A stretch of 64,000 nucleotides of DNA from JAUMWX01 sp023394215 (GCA_050313995.1 JBNPMM010000001.1); one strand, 5' to 3'. Positions 8,125 to 17,192 are shown, counted from the first letter of the stretch. Numbers and translations: made by a program. The notes: generated from the sequence alone by a model not told the origin.

Positions 8125-9477
8125 TCATATTATATTTGCAATTATCCAACTTGAAGCATAAAGAGTCATAAATTGAACTCCGTAATTTACCCCAAGTTTA
8201 TTCAAACTTCCCGATACGATACCTATAAGTATTACACCGAATATATTTATTATGCCTGCATCCATATAGGCAAGTAAAACTATAAAGGCTATAAACAGGG
8301 CTAAAATAGCTTCATGAGGTATCTTCTTAAGTACAAATTCCGATATTTTTCCTGCATACCTGTTTGTAAGAAAATATGCACATAATATTGCCAACAAGGC
8401 CCCCATTACTATAGCAAGCGTAATTTGCCCGCCGGATAATATATGGTGAATATTACGGGTTTGAGTAAAAACAGGTTGAGCTTCAAACAAGGCTATACCC
8501 GGTCCTATTGATACCGGAGACAAAGGCATACCCAAGGCTAAAAGCGGAATAATCATTCCGGATAAATAGGTCGCCTGTCCCAAAGCACTCATGGTGCTTA
8601 CTGTTGCAAATGATGCACCGACCTTATCCTTTTCGGTTTTTCCGAGACTTTCTCCCAAAAGAATGGTAAGACCTACGGGACTTAAAACAAAAAGGAAATT
8701 CGCTATAAATGCTCCTATAAAAGACTTTTTCATCTCTGATTTTGTAGCTATTTTAAATGGATTAAGAGTCTTTCCAGCCTTGCCTTCTCCGGGTATTGTT
8801 ATATGCTTCTTTCCTTCAACCAGTACCTTATCTCTTTGCTCCCTATTTAAAAGTCCTAAAAGCGAAACTATAAGGGGGCCTACAGTTATCCCCAAAAAGA
8901 AGGATACTGTTATATTTTTCCCCGCTTCAACAATCCCAAGACCCCAATACAAGTGCCTTAATGCCATAAATAAAACTGAAAGTGGTACTATGCTTATTAG
9001 AGAAAGTATTCTCGCCTTGCTTATAAGCGATAAGAATATTGCCCCTATTAAGAATAAAAGGGAGGCATATTGTTTAATCGATGCCCCGAATGGAGCTATT
9101 ATATTTGCCAAAATTAAAGCGAGCGGAAGCGAAACCAAAACCCCTATCAGGGAACCCACAGCCATCTTTTTTATAAGTACGGCGGATAAACCCTTATCTT
9201 TTAAATAGAGGCTATGCTCCATCATAGGGCTTGACATTACTCCACCGGGAAGTCCTACCAAGGCTGTAGGTATAGAATTGGTAATATTTAGGGTTACTAT
9301 AGCCGCCATAAAAAATGTAAGCACGACTATAGGCTCCAAACCCGATAAAACCAAAGCAAGAGTAATAGGCATTAAAACCGATGTTTCATCCGTTCCCGGT
9401 ATAAAACCTATTATTGTATATATAATAACAGCCGCTATAGCAGCAAAAAACATCTGTAAAATAATATCCGATCCCAC
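8125..9477 (-). CDS. TctA-family (tripartite tricarboxylate transporter type) permease
   Basis: This is a polytopic membrane protein of about 450 residues with roughly ten or more hydrophobic spans. It carries the features of the large TctA subunit: IIGFIPGTDETSVLMPITLAL near the N terminus and SIPTALVGLPGGVMSSP followed by KDKGLSAVL, matching the family's PGxxx and kG.a..Al blocks. I place the start at GTG 9477, with GGAGG 5-6 nt upstream and one base after the preceding stop. An upstream in-frame GTG would put the ribosome-binding site inside the gene. The substrate is unknown. TctA relatives import organic acids, and here the gene is cotranscribed with mevalonate kinase. Confidence 0.8.
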   Translation of the reverse strand: MGSDIILQMFFAAIAAVIIYTIIGFIPGTDETSVLMPITLALVLSGLEPIVVLTFFMAAIVTLNITNSIPTALVGLPGGVMSSPMMEHSLYLKDKGLSAVLIKKMAVGSLIGVLVSLPLALILANIIAPFGASIKQYASLLFLIGAIFLSLISKARILSLISIVPLSVLFMALRHLYWGLGIVEAGKNITVSFFLGITVGPLIVSLLGLLNREQRDKVLVEGKKHITIPGEGKAGKTLNPFKIATKSEMKKSFIGAFIANFLFVLSPVGLTILLGESLGKTEKDKVGASFATVSTMSALGQATYLSGMIIPLLALGMPLSPVSIGPGIALFEAQPVFTQTRNIHHILSGGQITLAIVMGALLAILCAYFLTNRYAGKISEFVLKKIPHEAILALFIAFIVLLAYMDAGIINIFGVILIGIVSGSLNKLGVNYGVQFMTLYASSWIIANII

Positions 9478-9478
9478 C

Positions 9479-9715
9479 TTAGTCCTCCACACTTATTTCT
9501 CTTTTAGGTTTAATTATAAGGGAAACAAGTACAAAACCTGCTACTGCCCCCAATAGTCCTGAAAAAAGTTCTCTTGTTCTATCTCCCTGTCCTCCTATAG
9601 CGTAAAAAAGCATCGTGCTTGTCACAACTATTACTATAGCCGAAACAAGGGATTTTATCGATACAACATCTCCCCAGATTTCGACTCTCATATCATTCTT
9701 GTCCTTATTTTCCAT
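9479..9715 (-). CDS. Small membrane protein, probable TctB-like partner
   Basis: This 78-residue protein has a charged N terminus, two hydrophobic helices (about residues 22-42 and 52-68) and a charged tail. It is the first gene of the operon and precedes the TctA-type permease with one base between stop and start. Position and topology suggest the small subunit of the transporter, but classical TctB has four helices, so this would be a reduced form. No periplasmic or lipoprotein TctC component is visible. Function is inferred from context only. Confidence 0.55.
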   Translation of the reverse strand: MENKDKNDMRVEIWGDVVSIKSLVSAIVIVVTSTMLFYAIGGQGDRTRELFSGLLGAVAGFVLVSLIIKPKREISVED

Positions 9716-9837
9716 AAATTCCTCAATTAATTAAATTATAATATTTTATTATTAAATATCATATCATATTTATTGTAAAACAACAAATTATTTTTATGAT
9801 TCAATCAAAATTTCACAAAAATAATTAAATATCCTGC

Positions 9838-9865
9838 TTTACCCATCAAAAAATTGTGCTATAAT
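9838..9865 (+). promoter_or_regulatory. Promoter of asnA
   Basis: TTTACC (9838-9843) and a perfect TATAAT (9860-9865) are 16 nt apart, 25 nt upstream of the asnA start. Confidence 0.6.
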
Positions 9866-9889
9866 TATCTGTATTATGAGGTGATTAAG

Positions 9890-10903
9890 ATGAAAATTAG
9901 TATTCCAAAGGACTATAAGTCCAACACAAACTTGTTGCAAACACAATTTTTAATTAAAGAAATAAAGGATTTTTTCCAAAATAATTTAGCTAAAAATTTA
10001 AACCTGGTAAGGGTTTCGGCTCCTATGTTCGTAAGGCAAACCTCCGGCTTAAATGATTATCTTTCAGGGGTTGAAGAACCTGTAAACTTTGAAGTTGTAG
10101 AAAATAACGGAAAAAAATCAAGAATAGAAATAGTTCATTCTTTAGCAAAATGGAAAAGATATGCCTTAAAAAAATATAATATACCAAAATACAGCGGCAT
10201 ATATACCGATATGAATGCTATAAGGTCCTTTGAAAATTTAGACAACACCCATTCCATCTATGTAGATCAATGGGATTGGGAAAAAGTCATTTCTCTATCC
10301 GATATAAACGAAGAATATTTAAAGGAAACTGTTAGGGCGATTTTTAAAACCTTTAAAGAACTCGAAGCCCATCTCAACGAAAATATAGCCGGTTATCAAA
10401 AACTTTTACCTGATAAAATCCAATTTATAGATACTCAGGAGCTTGAAGATATGTATCCTAACCTAAGCCCTGAAGAAAGAGAAAGAGAAGCTTGTAAAAA
10501 ACACAAGGCGATTTTTGTTATGAGGATTGGAGATAAGCTTAAGTCCGGTCAAAAACATGGTGACAGGTCTCCCGATTATGATGATTGGAGTCTAAACGGC
10601 GACATAATACTTTGGAGCCCGGTACTTGATGATGCTCTTGAACTTTCAAGTATGGGTATAAGAGTTACAGCAGAAAAATTAAAAGAACAATTGGAAAAAA
10701 GCGGTAAACTTGAAAGGCTTGAATGGGAATTCTGCAAACTGCTTACAGACCACAAGCTTCCACTGACTATAGGCGGCGGCATAGGCCAATCAAGAATTTG
10801 TATGTACTTTATGCAAAAAGCCCATATTGGAGAAGTCCAAGCATCAGTTTGGCCGGAAAGTGTCATAAGTAAATGTCAGGAGCAAGGCATTATCTTACTT
10901 TAA
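9890..10903 (+). CDS. asnA: Aspartate-ammonia ligase (asparagine synthetase A)
   Basis: It makes asparagine from aspartate, ammonia and ATP. The 337-residue protein is the usual length for AsnA, a paralogue of class II aspartyl-tRNA synthetase. Recognisable blocks are VSAPMFVRQTSGLNDYLSG, a VHSLAKWKRYALKKY segment, TDMNAIR and the motif-3-like LTIGGGIGQSRICMYF. The ATG at 9890 follows GAGGTGAT at good spacing; the longer frame reads through the promoter. The gene is monocistronic, on the plus strand, with its own promoter and terminator. Confidence 0.95.
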   Translation: MKISIPKDYKSNTNLLQTQFLIKEIKDFFQNNLAKNLNLVRVSAPMFVRQTSGLNDYLSGVEEPVNFEVVENNGKKSRIEIVHSLAKWKRYALKKYNIPKYSGIYTDMNAIRSFENLDNTHSIYVDQWDWEKVISLSDINEEYLKETVRAIFKTFKELEAHLNENIAGYQKLLPDKIQFIDTQELEDMYPNLSPEEREREACKKHKAIFVMRIGDKLKSGQKHGDRSPDYDDWSLNGDIILWSPVLDDALELSSMGIRVTAEKLKEQLEKSGKLERLEWEFCKLLTDHKLPLTIGGGIGQSRICMYFMQKAHIGEVQASVWPESVISKCQEQGIILL

Positions 10904-10924
10904 AAAATCAATTTTTAAAATTTT

Positions 10925-10965
10925 GTTGGGGTGACAAAAAGCCATCCCAACTTTTTATTTTTAAA
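10925..10965 (+). terminator. Terminator of asnA
   Basis: A 9-bp stem (GTTGGGGTG/CATCCCAAC, one G-U pair) is followed by TTTTTATTTTT. Confidence 0.85.
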
Positions 10966-11029
10966 TAAATTTCCTTTATCACCAATTCTTTACAGAATTA
11001 AGTTTATATTATAGCTGTTATTAAGCTTT

Positions 11030-11065
11030 TAAATTTAAAAATTGAGGCGGCTTTCGCCACCTCAA
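11030..11065 (-). terminator. Terminator of the acyl-CoA dehydrogenase/flavodiiron operon
   Basis: A 10-bp stem (TTGAGGTGGC/GCCGCCTCAA) with a GAAA tetraloop and a following TTTTT on the minus strand lies 18 nt beyond the flavodiiron stop codon. Confidence 0.88.
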
Positions 11066-11082
11066 CATATATTATATAGTAT

Positions 11083-12297
11083 TTATTTGCCCATAGATTC
11101 TAAAATAGAATTAGCTAAAGCTTCCAATTCACTTTCCTTATCAGGTAGCAAAGAAGATGCCATTGAAAGTCTCTCATTTAAAATTTCCATATCCTTTAGA
11201 TTTTCATCTATAAACTTTTGCATCAAGTCTCCTGACTTAACCGCCCAAGATCCGTTTTCAATTAAAGCAACTTTACGCTTTTGAACATTTAACAATCTCA
11301 TGTGTTCTAAGTAATCAAGCATTTGAGGATAAATGTTTAAGTTGTAAGTTACTGATGCCAATACAAGATGTGATAATCTAAAAGATTCTGAAATCAAATG
11401 AGATACATGAGTGGTTGATACGTCATATACATATACATTTGTCATACCCTTTTCACACAACTTGCTTGCCAAACATTGAGCAGCTGCTTCAGTATTTCCA
11501 TACATAGAAGCATAAACTATCATTACACCTTCTTCTTCCGGTTCATATCTTGACCATTTATCATACTTATCAATAAACCATAACAAGTTATTTCTCCATA
11601 CTGGACCGTGTAGAGGACAAATTATCTTAATCTTATCCAAAACTGTAGATGCCTTCTTTAGCAATAATTGAATATGAGGACCGTATTTTCCTACGATATT
11701 TGTCAAATATCTTCTTGCATCATCAAGCCACTCATGCTCGAAATCAACATCATCATTAAACATCTTACCGTCCAAAGCCCCGAAAGTACCGAAGGCATCA
11801 GCCGAGAACAATACCCCGTCAGTAAGATCAAGTGTAACCATAGCTTCAGGCCAGTGAACCATAGGCGCTTCCACAAAGGTAACTGTATGTTTACCGAATG
11901 CTTGAGTATCCCCTTCCTTAACTTGGATAAGTTCATGTGAATCTATATCAAAACCGAATTGTCTCATTATCATAAAAGACTTTTCAGTAGATATGACTTT
12001 ACACTTAGGATATCTTATTAAAACTTCTTCAACGCTGGCACCATGATCAGGTTCCATATGATTAATCACAAGATAATCCAAAGGTCTGCCCTTCAAAAGA
12101 TACTCTATATTTTCTATAAGCTGTCTGCAAGCTGACCAGTCGACAGTATCAAACAAAACGGTCTTTTCATCCAATAGAAGGTAAGCGTTGTATGAAACTC
12201 CCCTTGGTATAGGATGAATATTTTCAAACAGGTGAAGCCTGTGATCATTGGCCCCTACCCAATATATATCATCTGTTATATTTCTTACACAATGCAT
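11083..12297 (-). CDS. Flavodiiron protein (A-type flavoprotein)
   Basis: It reduces O2 to water, or NO to N2O, using electrons from rubredoxin. The 404-residue protein has an N-terminal metallo-beta-lactamase-like diiron domain with the complete ligand set: His80, Glu82, Asp84, His85 (HMEPDH), His148 (VHWPE), Asp167 (SADAFG) and His230 (CPLHG). A flavodoxin domain with FMN loop YASMYGNTE begins near residue 261. The ATG at 12297 follows GAGAGGAG. It lies 22 nt after the acyl-CoA dehydrogenase/rubredoxin fusion, which may be its electron donor. O2 versus NO preference cannot be read from the sequence. Confidence 0.94.
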   Translation of the reverse strand: MHCVRNITDDIYWVGANDHRLHLFENIHPIPRGVSYNAYLLLDEKTVLFDTVDWSACRQLIENIEYLLKGRPLDYLVINHMEPDHGASVEEVLIRYPKCKVISTEKSFMIMRQFGFDIDSHELIQVKEGDTQAFGKHTVTFVEAPMVHWPEAMVTLDLTDGVLFSADAFGTFGALDGKMFNDDVDFEHEWLDDARRYLTNIVGKYGPHIQLLLKKASTVLDKIKIICPLHGPVWRNNLLWFIDKYDKWSRYEPEEEGVMIVYASMYGNTEAAAQCLASKLCEKGMTNVYVYDVSTTHVSHLISESFRLSHLVLASVTYNLNIYPQMLDYLEHMRLLNVQKRKVALIENGSWAVKSGDLMQKFIDENLKDMEILNERLSMASSLLPDKESELEALANSILESMGK

Positions 12298-12319
12298 ATT
12301 ATTTCTCCTCTCTTCAATA

Positions 12320-14233
12320 CTAAACTTCGATAAAGTGTGACTTTTCTTCTGAACATTCAGGACATACCCAATCTTCAGGCAAATCCTTGAATAAAGTTCC
12401 TTCAGCAATTTCAGCATCTTCATCTCCAAGTTCCGGTACATATTCATAGCCACAACCGTTACATACATATCTTGGTCCTATCGGTGTAGGCTTTGGAGGA
12501 GTCGGTCTTTTCATTTTAACCATTTCCGGTGCAGGAGCTTTTTCTCCGGTACCTAAAGCTTCAGCCAACAAAGGTAAAACTTCCTTAAGATCTCCAACTA
12601 TACCGTAATCACAGTTTTTGAAAATAGGAGCACTACCATTTTTGTTTATGGCAACTATAGTGCTTGCATCCTTAATCCCCTTTAAGTGTTGCTTAGCACC
12701 TGAAATACCGCAAGCTATATATAGGTTTCCGGTAAATTTTTGTCCTGACATACCGACATATCTATTTAGAGGAAGCAACTTCATAGTTTCAGCTACCGGT
12801 CTTGATGAACCTATTGCAGCACCTGCAGCCTTTGCAAGATTTTCTACAAGTTTAACATTTTCCTTACTTCCTATACCCTTACCCATAGACACCACTCTTT
12901 CCGCAGAATCTATAGGAGTATTTATATCTATACCCACGCTAAAATCATAGCCGTCTTTCTTCAAAGCTTGTACTAAAGCTTCAACCTTAGCTTTTGTATC
13001 TCCTTCAGTAAAAATCATATTCTTTCTGATCCCTGTAACCGGAGCTACTTTTTTCACCTTACTTGGACCCGCTTGACTTGTTGACTTAGCCAATTTACCA
13101 AGCAAATGAGAAGCTATTACCACTCTTTGAATTTCATTTGTACCCTCATAAATTGTAGTAATTCTGGCATCACGATATGCTCTTTCAACTTCCATACCCT
13201 TTAAGAAGCCTGAACCTCCAAATACTTGAAGGGCATCACTCGCCACTTCCAAAGCTATATCTGAAGCGTACATTTTTGCCATAGCTGATTCCATAGCATA
13301 ACTTTCATGTTTTTCCTTTAATTCAGCTGCTGAATACACAAGAAATCTTGCTGCCCTTATCTTTGTAGCCATATCAGCCAATTTAAATGATATACCTTGG
13401 TTAACTGCTATAGGACTGCCGAACTGGATTCTTTCCTTAGAATATTCAAGTGCCTTTTCAAAAGCCCCTTGAGCAATACCCAAAGCTTGAGCCGCTATAC
13501 CTATTCTACCGCCGTCAAGTGTAGCCATAGCAATCTTAAAACCTTGTCCTTCTTTTCCCAACAAGTTTTCTTTAGGCACCTTAACATTATTAAAAATTAA
13601 TTCAGCAGTTGATGAAGACCTGATACCCAATTTATCATAATGGTCTCCAAATTCAAAACCTTCCCAACCTTTTTCAACTATAAAGGCTGAAATTCCCCTG
13701 GTTCCTATATCTGGCGTAGTCACTGCAAATACTATGTATACGTCAGCTTTTGGAGCGTTAGTAATAAATATTTTTCCACCGTTCAATAAGTAATAATCTC
13801 CCTTATCAACAGCTGTTGTTTCCGTACCACCGGCATCTGAACCCGCATTTTCTTCTGTCAAGCCGAATGCCCCGATTTTTTCGCCCTTACAAAGCGGTAC
13901 TAAATATTTTTTCTTTTGCTCTTCATTACCAAACTCTGCAATAGGATAAGATCCCAAGGACACATGGGCAGAAAGTATAACACCTGCTCCTCCGTCTACT
14001 CTTGACAATTCTTCAACCGCTATCGCATAGCTTGTTACATCAAGTCCTGCACCACCATATTCCTTAGCGTATGGGATCCCCATAAATCCCAACTTGCCCA
14101 ATTTCTTGATAGCTTCATCAGGAAACTGATTTTCCTGATCCAACATAAAAGCTATAGGTGCAATCTCTTCTTCGGCGAAAGTCCTAATCTTTGCACGAAG
14201 ATCTTCATGATTTTTTGTAGTCTTAAATAACAT
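12320..14233 (-). CDS. Acyl-CoA dehydrogenase - ETF-alpha FAD domain - rubredoxin fusion
   Basis: This is a 637-residue three-part electron-transfer protein. Residues 1-380 are a full acyl-CoA dehydrogenase (FGLTEENAGSD, catalytic-base region IYEGTNEIQR with Glu363). Residues ~400-560 are only the C-terminal FAD domain of ETF-alpha (GSSRPVAE, LYIACGISGAKQH, IVAIN). After a Pro-rich linker, residues 588-637 are a rubredoxin with Cys591, Cys594, Cys624 and Cys627. The N-terminal domain of ETF-alpha is absent and no etfB gene is nearby. The start ATG at 14233 follows AAGGAGG. With the flavodiiron gene downstream, a path from acyl-CoA through two flavins and rubredoxin to O2 is likely. Confidence 0.92.
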   Translation of the reverse strand: MLFKTTKNHEDLRAKIRTFAEEEIAPIAFMLDQENQFPDEAIKKLGKLGFMGIPYAKEYGGAGLDVTSYAIAVEELSRVDGGAGVILSAHVSLGSYPIAEFGNEEQKKKYLVPLCKGEKIGAFGLTEENAGSDAGGTETTAVDKGDYYLLNGGKIFITNAPKADVYIVFAVTTPDIGTRGISAFIVEKGWEGFEFGDHYDKLGIRSSSTAELIFNNVKVPKENLLGKEGQGFKIAMATLDGGRIGIAAQALGIAQGAFEKALEYSKERIQFGSPIAVNQGISFKLADMATKIRAARFLVYSAAELKEKHESYAMESAMAKMYASDIALEVASDALQVFGGSGFLKGMEVERAYRDARITTIYEGTNEIQRVVIASHLLGKLAKSTSQAGPSKVKKVAPVTGIRKNMIFTEGDTKAKVEALVQALKKDGYDFSVGIDINTPIDSAERVVSMGKGIGSKENVKLVENLAKAAGAAIGSSRPVAETMKLLPLNRYVGMSGQKFTGNLYIACGISGAKQHLKGIKDASTIVAINKNGSAPIFKNCDYGIVGDLKEVLPLLAEALGTGEKAPAPEMVKMKRPTPPKPTPIGPRYVCNGCGYEYVPELGDEDAEIAEGTLFKDLPEDWVCPECSEEKSHFIEV

Positions 14234-14281
14234 ACAATTCCCCCTCCTTATAAATTTTGTAAGATTACTCTTAACATATCT

Positions 14282-14310
14282 ACAATACCAAGGGTGGAAA
14301 ACCTTGTCAA
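14282..14310 (-). promoter_or_regulatory. Promoter of the acyl-CoA dehydrogenase/flavodiiron operon
   Basis: A perfect TTGACA (14310-14305) and TATTGT (14287-14282) have a 17-nt spacer on the minus strand, about 50 nt upstream of the start codon. Confidence 0.7.
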
Positions 14311-14509
14311 TATTATTCATAAAATTTTTCTCATATATTTTTAAATAGATTTATTAAAATTTTATCTTTTGAGAAAATCAAGCTTTTTGAAGGGTTTTAT
14401 TATTAATTATTTTTAACATTTCATTTTTTTTGTTCATATTTGTTTTTTACATTAGTGTAAAATAAGCAATTTTTCTCGCCCTGATTTGATACTTTTTATT
14501 AAATTTGAA

Positions 14510-14548
14510 AGCAAATTAAAAAGGATCGAAGCTTATTTGCTCCAATCC
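14510..14548 (-). terminator. Terminator after the CoA-disulfide-reductase-like gene
   Basis: A 10-bp stem (GGATTGGAGC/GCTTCGATCC with two G-U pairs) is followed on the minus strand by TTTTTAATTT. The rest of 14320-14580 is AT-rich with no gene visible. Confidence 0.75.
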
Positions 14549-14580
14549 CCTATTTTTACATTCACAAAATTAAATATATC

Positions 14581-15912
14581 TTATTTCACTGCATTTCCGG
14601 CTATATTTAAAGCTTCCCATGTACTTGCAAATGCGGGTGAATACTGAAAATCCATAAACCCGAGTTGATCAAGTGTAAGCCCTGAAAATACCGCAACAGT
14701 CAAGGCGTTAAGTCTTTCTACCGCCCCATCTTTGCCAAATATCTGACCTCCAAGGATTTTCCTGTTCGACTTATCATACACAAGCTTTATAGCCATCTTA
14801 CTTTGTCCCGGCAAATAGTCTGAATGATTGTTTGCTTCAACTAACTTAGCCCCTACATCATAACCCAATTCACGAGCCTTCCTTTCAGTCAAACCTGTCT
14901 TGCCAGCTCCGTACTCACCTATTTTTATGGAAGATGATGAAAGAGCTCCTATATACGCTCTCTGCTTATCTGAAACTATATTTTCTCCGACAATTCTTCC
15001 CATTTTATTTGCATATGTCGCCATAGGAGCGTAATAATTCGGTTCCAATATATTATAAACACCGGCACAATCTCCTGCAGCATACACGTCTTTAATCGAT
15101 GTCCTTCCGTATTCATCTATCTTTATGGCCCCATTTGCAAGTTTTTCAAGCCTCGGATCATCAAATATTAAAGTTTGAGGGGCAAATCCCATTGCTACTA
15201 TAACTAAATCCGCCTTAAACCTGTTTTTATCAGTTAAAACAGCCCTTACCCGACCGTTTTCAAGCTCAAATCCCATAAAAGCATTTCCGGGCATAAAAGA
15301 AACTCCGCTTTCAAGAAGAGCTTCACTTATCCTGTTTGAAATTTCCACATCATAGATGTCTTTCATTATCTGCTGAGATCTTTGAATTATTACAAGCTTT
15401 TTGCCTAAACGACTTAGTTCATCCGCCACTTCAATAGAAATAAAGCCCGCTCCGACTATTACAATGTCTTCACAAAATTCCAAGTCCTCCTTTAACTTTT
15501 CAACTTCCCTAAGCCTTGTGACAGTATATACATTCTCAGCATCTATGCCTTCCACACTTGGCAAAACAGGCCTTGCACCGCTTGCTATAGCCAATTTATC
15601 ATAGGTCCTTGTAAAAACACTTTCATCTTCAAGATTTTTAATTTTTACTTCTTTCTTGAAAAAATCAACAGATAAGACCTCATGCTTTATTAAAACTTCT
15701 ATTCCCGCTTTTCTCGTATCCTCAACAGACCTTACCATCATCCTGTTTCCGTCTTCAAACTGTCCGCCCAAATAAAAAGGTAAGCCGCATGCTCCGAATG
15801 ATAAATAATCTTCCTTTTCTATAATAGTAACATTTGCTGCCGGATTTGTCCTCTTTGCCTTAGCAGCTATGGAAGCTCCTGCAGCTATGCCGCCTATAAC
15901 CAATATATCCAT
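14581..15912 (-). CDS. CoA-disulfide reductase / NADH oxidase family flavoprotein
   Basis: This FAD-dependent pyridine-nucleotide oxidoreductase of 443 residues has an N-terminal FAD-binding VIGGIAAGASIAAKA and a single redox cysteine in SFGACGLPFY (Cys42). It has a second nucleotide-binding VGAGFISIEVADELSRLG and the FAD motif YAAGDCAGV near residue 279. A single active Cys with flanking Gly-Leu-Pro fits CoA-disulfide reductase or water-forming NADH oxidase; these cannot be separated by eye. No C-terminal rhodanese domain is present. The ATG at 15912 follows AGGAGGAA, 23 nt after mntP. It is probably the last gene of a redox operon with a thioredoxin and CcdA. Confidence 0.85.
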   Translation of the reverse strand: MDILVIGGIAAGASIAAKAKRTNPAANVTIIEKEDYLSFGACGLPFYLGGQFEDGNRMMVRSVEDTRKAGIEVLIKHEVLSVDFFKKEVKIKNLEDESVFTRTYDKLAIASGARPVLPSVEGIDAENVYTVTRLREVEKLKEDLEFCEDIVIVGAGFISIEVADELSRLGKKLVIIQRSQQIMKDIYDVEISNRISEALLESGVSFMPGNAFMGFELENGRVRAVLTDKNRFKADLVIVAMGFAPQTLIFDDPRLEKLANGAIKIDEYGRTSIKDVYAAGDCAGVYNILEPNYYAPMATYANKMGRIVGENIVSDKQRAYIGALSSSSIKIGEYGAGKTGLTERKARELGYDVGAKLVEANNHSDYLPGQSKMAIKLVYDKSNRKILGGQIFGKDGAVERLNALTVAVFSGLTLDQLGFMDFQYSPAFASTWEALNIAGNAVK

Positions 15913-15935
15913 ACTTCCTCCTAATAAAAACCTTC

Positions 15936-16487
15936 CTACATTAACCCCTCTATAAGAATTTTAAAAGCAAGCAACAATAAAATAATCGCCCCTGCTATAG
16001 ATGCCATTTTCTCATTCTTCTCCCCTATGGATCTGCCTGCAAAAACTCCGATAAAGGACATGATAAATGTTACCACCCCTATTATGACAGCCGGAGACAA
16101 TATATCTGTCTTTACCAAAGCTATGGATACTCCTACAGCCAAAGCATCTATACTTGTAGCAAGAGCCTGTAAAAACATGGACTTCTTTTCTCTCTTACAA
16201 CCGTCTCCTTCTTCCACCTCCGTCAAAGCTTCCTTCAACATAGAAAATCCTATAAGGCATAATAGGAAAAAGGCTATCCAGTGATCAAATTTATCTATAG
16301 CCTTCAAAAACCTCATACCTAAAAAATAACCTGCCGCAGTCATAAGAGCTTGAGCAAGGCCGAACCACAAACCTGCCTCAACAGCCTCTTTTATCTTATC
16401 TCTTGCAAAAAGTCCCTTGCATATGGATACCGCAAAGGCATCCATGGATAAGGCCAGCCCAAGAAATAACTGTTCAATAATTCCCAT
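15936..16487 (-). CDS. mntP: Putative manganese efflux pump MntP
   Basis: This is a 183-residue inner-membrane protein with six hydrophobic spans. It has the paired, inversely related half-repeats of the MntP family, each with an acidic residue in the membrane: LALSMDAFAVSICKG in the first half and LATSIDALAVGVSIAL in the second. It exports Mn2+ and protects from manganese excess. GGAGGGAGA precedes the ATG. It lies in a thiol/redox operon, which may tie manganese handling to oxidative stress. That link is inference. Confidence 0.9.
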   Translation of the reverse strand: MGIIEQLFLGLALSMDAFAVSICKGLFARDKIKEAVEAGLWFGLAQALMTAAGYFLGMRFLKAIDKFDHWIAFFLLCLIGFSMLKEALTEVEEGDGCKREKKSMFLQALATSIDALAVGVSIALVKTDILSPAVIIGVVTFIMSFIGVFAGRSIGEKNEKMASIAGAIILLLLAFKILIEGLM

Positions 16488-16514
16488 TCTCCCTCCAATA
16501 TGTAATATATATAC

Positions 16515-17192
16515 CTATATTGCAAGATATATATAGTATGTTCCTAAAATAAAGATTAAAAAACCGAGTATTTTTTCGGCTCCCTTGCCGAATTTTTCGA
16601 GTGTATTTATAAAAGTAACCGATGAACCTACTATTATATTGATAATGGAATAGCCTATTGCAAAAAAGACAAATAAAACTATTACCCAAGGCAGGCTGAC
16701 AGAAGCTGTCGCCAGCATTGTCATAAGGGCTATCATAACCGGTGTTGCACAGGCGGATGAAAAAAAGCCAGCAAATATACCGGTTATAAAGGCTCCCAAA
16801 TATCCCTTTAATTTGGATTTATTTATCAAAGTGCTTGGATGAATAAAATAATAAATTCCCCAAACCTGTATAGCCATCATTATCATAAAAATCCCAAGCA
16901 AAAGATACAACCAGGCACTTACCTGTCCTATCAAACGCCCAAGAAGGGCTGAAACTATACCTATTAGAATAAAAGTAAGGCTCAGACCCAAAGAAAAAAC
17001 TAAGGACAGCTTAAAATTTAATTTCCAGTCCTTACTTCCGTTTCCTCCTACATAAGCTATTATAAGAGGCATTGAAGAAATGGAACATGGCGTTAAAGAA
17101 GTCAAAATCCCTGCAAATAAAGCCAAAATGGGGCCAGATATAGTCCCTTGTCTAAGTAACCACGATAGATTAGTTAATATATCATTTAACAT
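16515..17192 (-). CDS. ccdA: CcdA-type thiol-disulfide transporter (first copy)
   Basis: This 225-residue membrane protein has six hydrophobic helices. It carries the two intramembrane cysteines of the CcdA/DsbD-beta family, one in SLTPCSISSMPLI (helix 1) and one in SSACATPVMIA (helix 4). Such proteins carry reducing equivalents from cytoplasmic thioredoxin to extracytoplasmic thioredoxins. Its start overlaps the preceding thioredoxin-like gene by 11 nt, so that protein is the likely partner. A second, separate ccdA copy at 28573-29289 serves the msrAB operon. Confidence 0.9.
   Translation of the reverse strand: MLNDILTNLSWLLRQGTISGPILALFAGILTSLTPCSISSMPLIIAYVGGNGSKDWKLNFKLSLVFSLGLSLTFILIGIVSALLGRLIGQVSAWLYLLLGIFMIMMAIQVWGIYYFIHPSTLINKSKLKGYLGAFITGIFAGFFSSACATPVMIALMTMLATASVSLPWVIVLFVFFAIGYSIINIIVGSSVTFINTLEKFGKGAEKILGFLIFILGTYYIYLAI

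Noticed and set aside
8591..9208. 205-codon open frame on the plus strand
   Set aside because: It is fully antisense to the TctA-type permease, has no ribosome-binding site or recognisable motif, and its composition mirrors the permease codons.
14447..14460. TTACA-TTAG-TGTAA dyad upstream of the acyl-CoA dehydrogenase promoter, considered as a redox-regulator (Rex-like) operator
   Set aside because: Only 5-bp arms, about 140 nt upstream of the promoter, and it lacks the TTGTGA/TCACAA form; AT-rich chance is likely.
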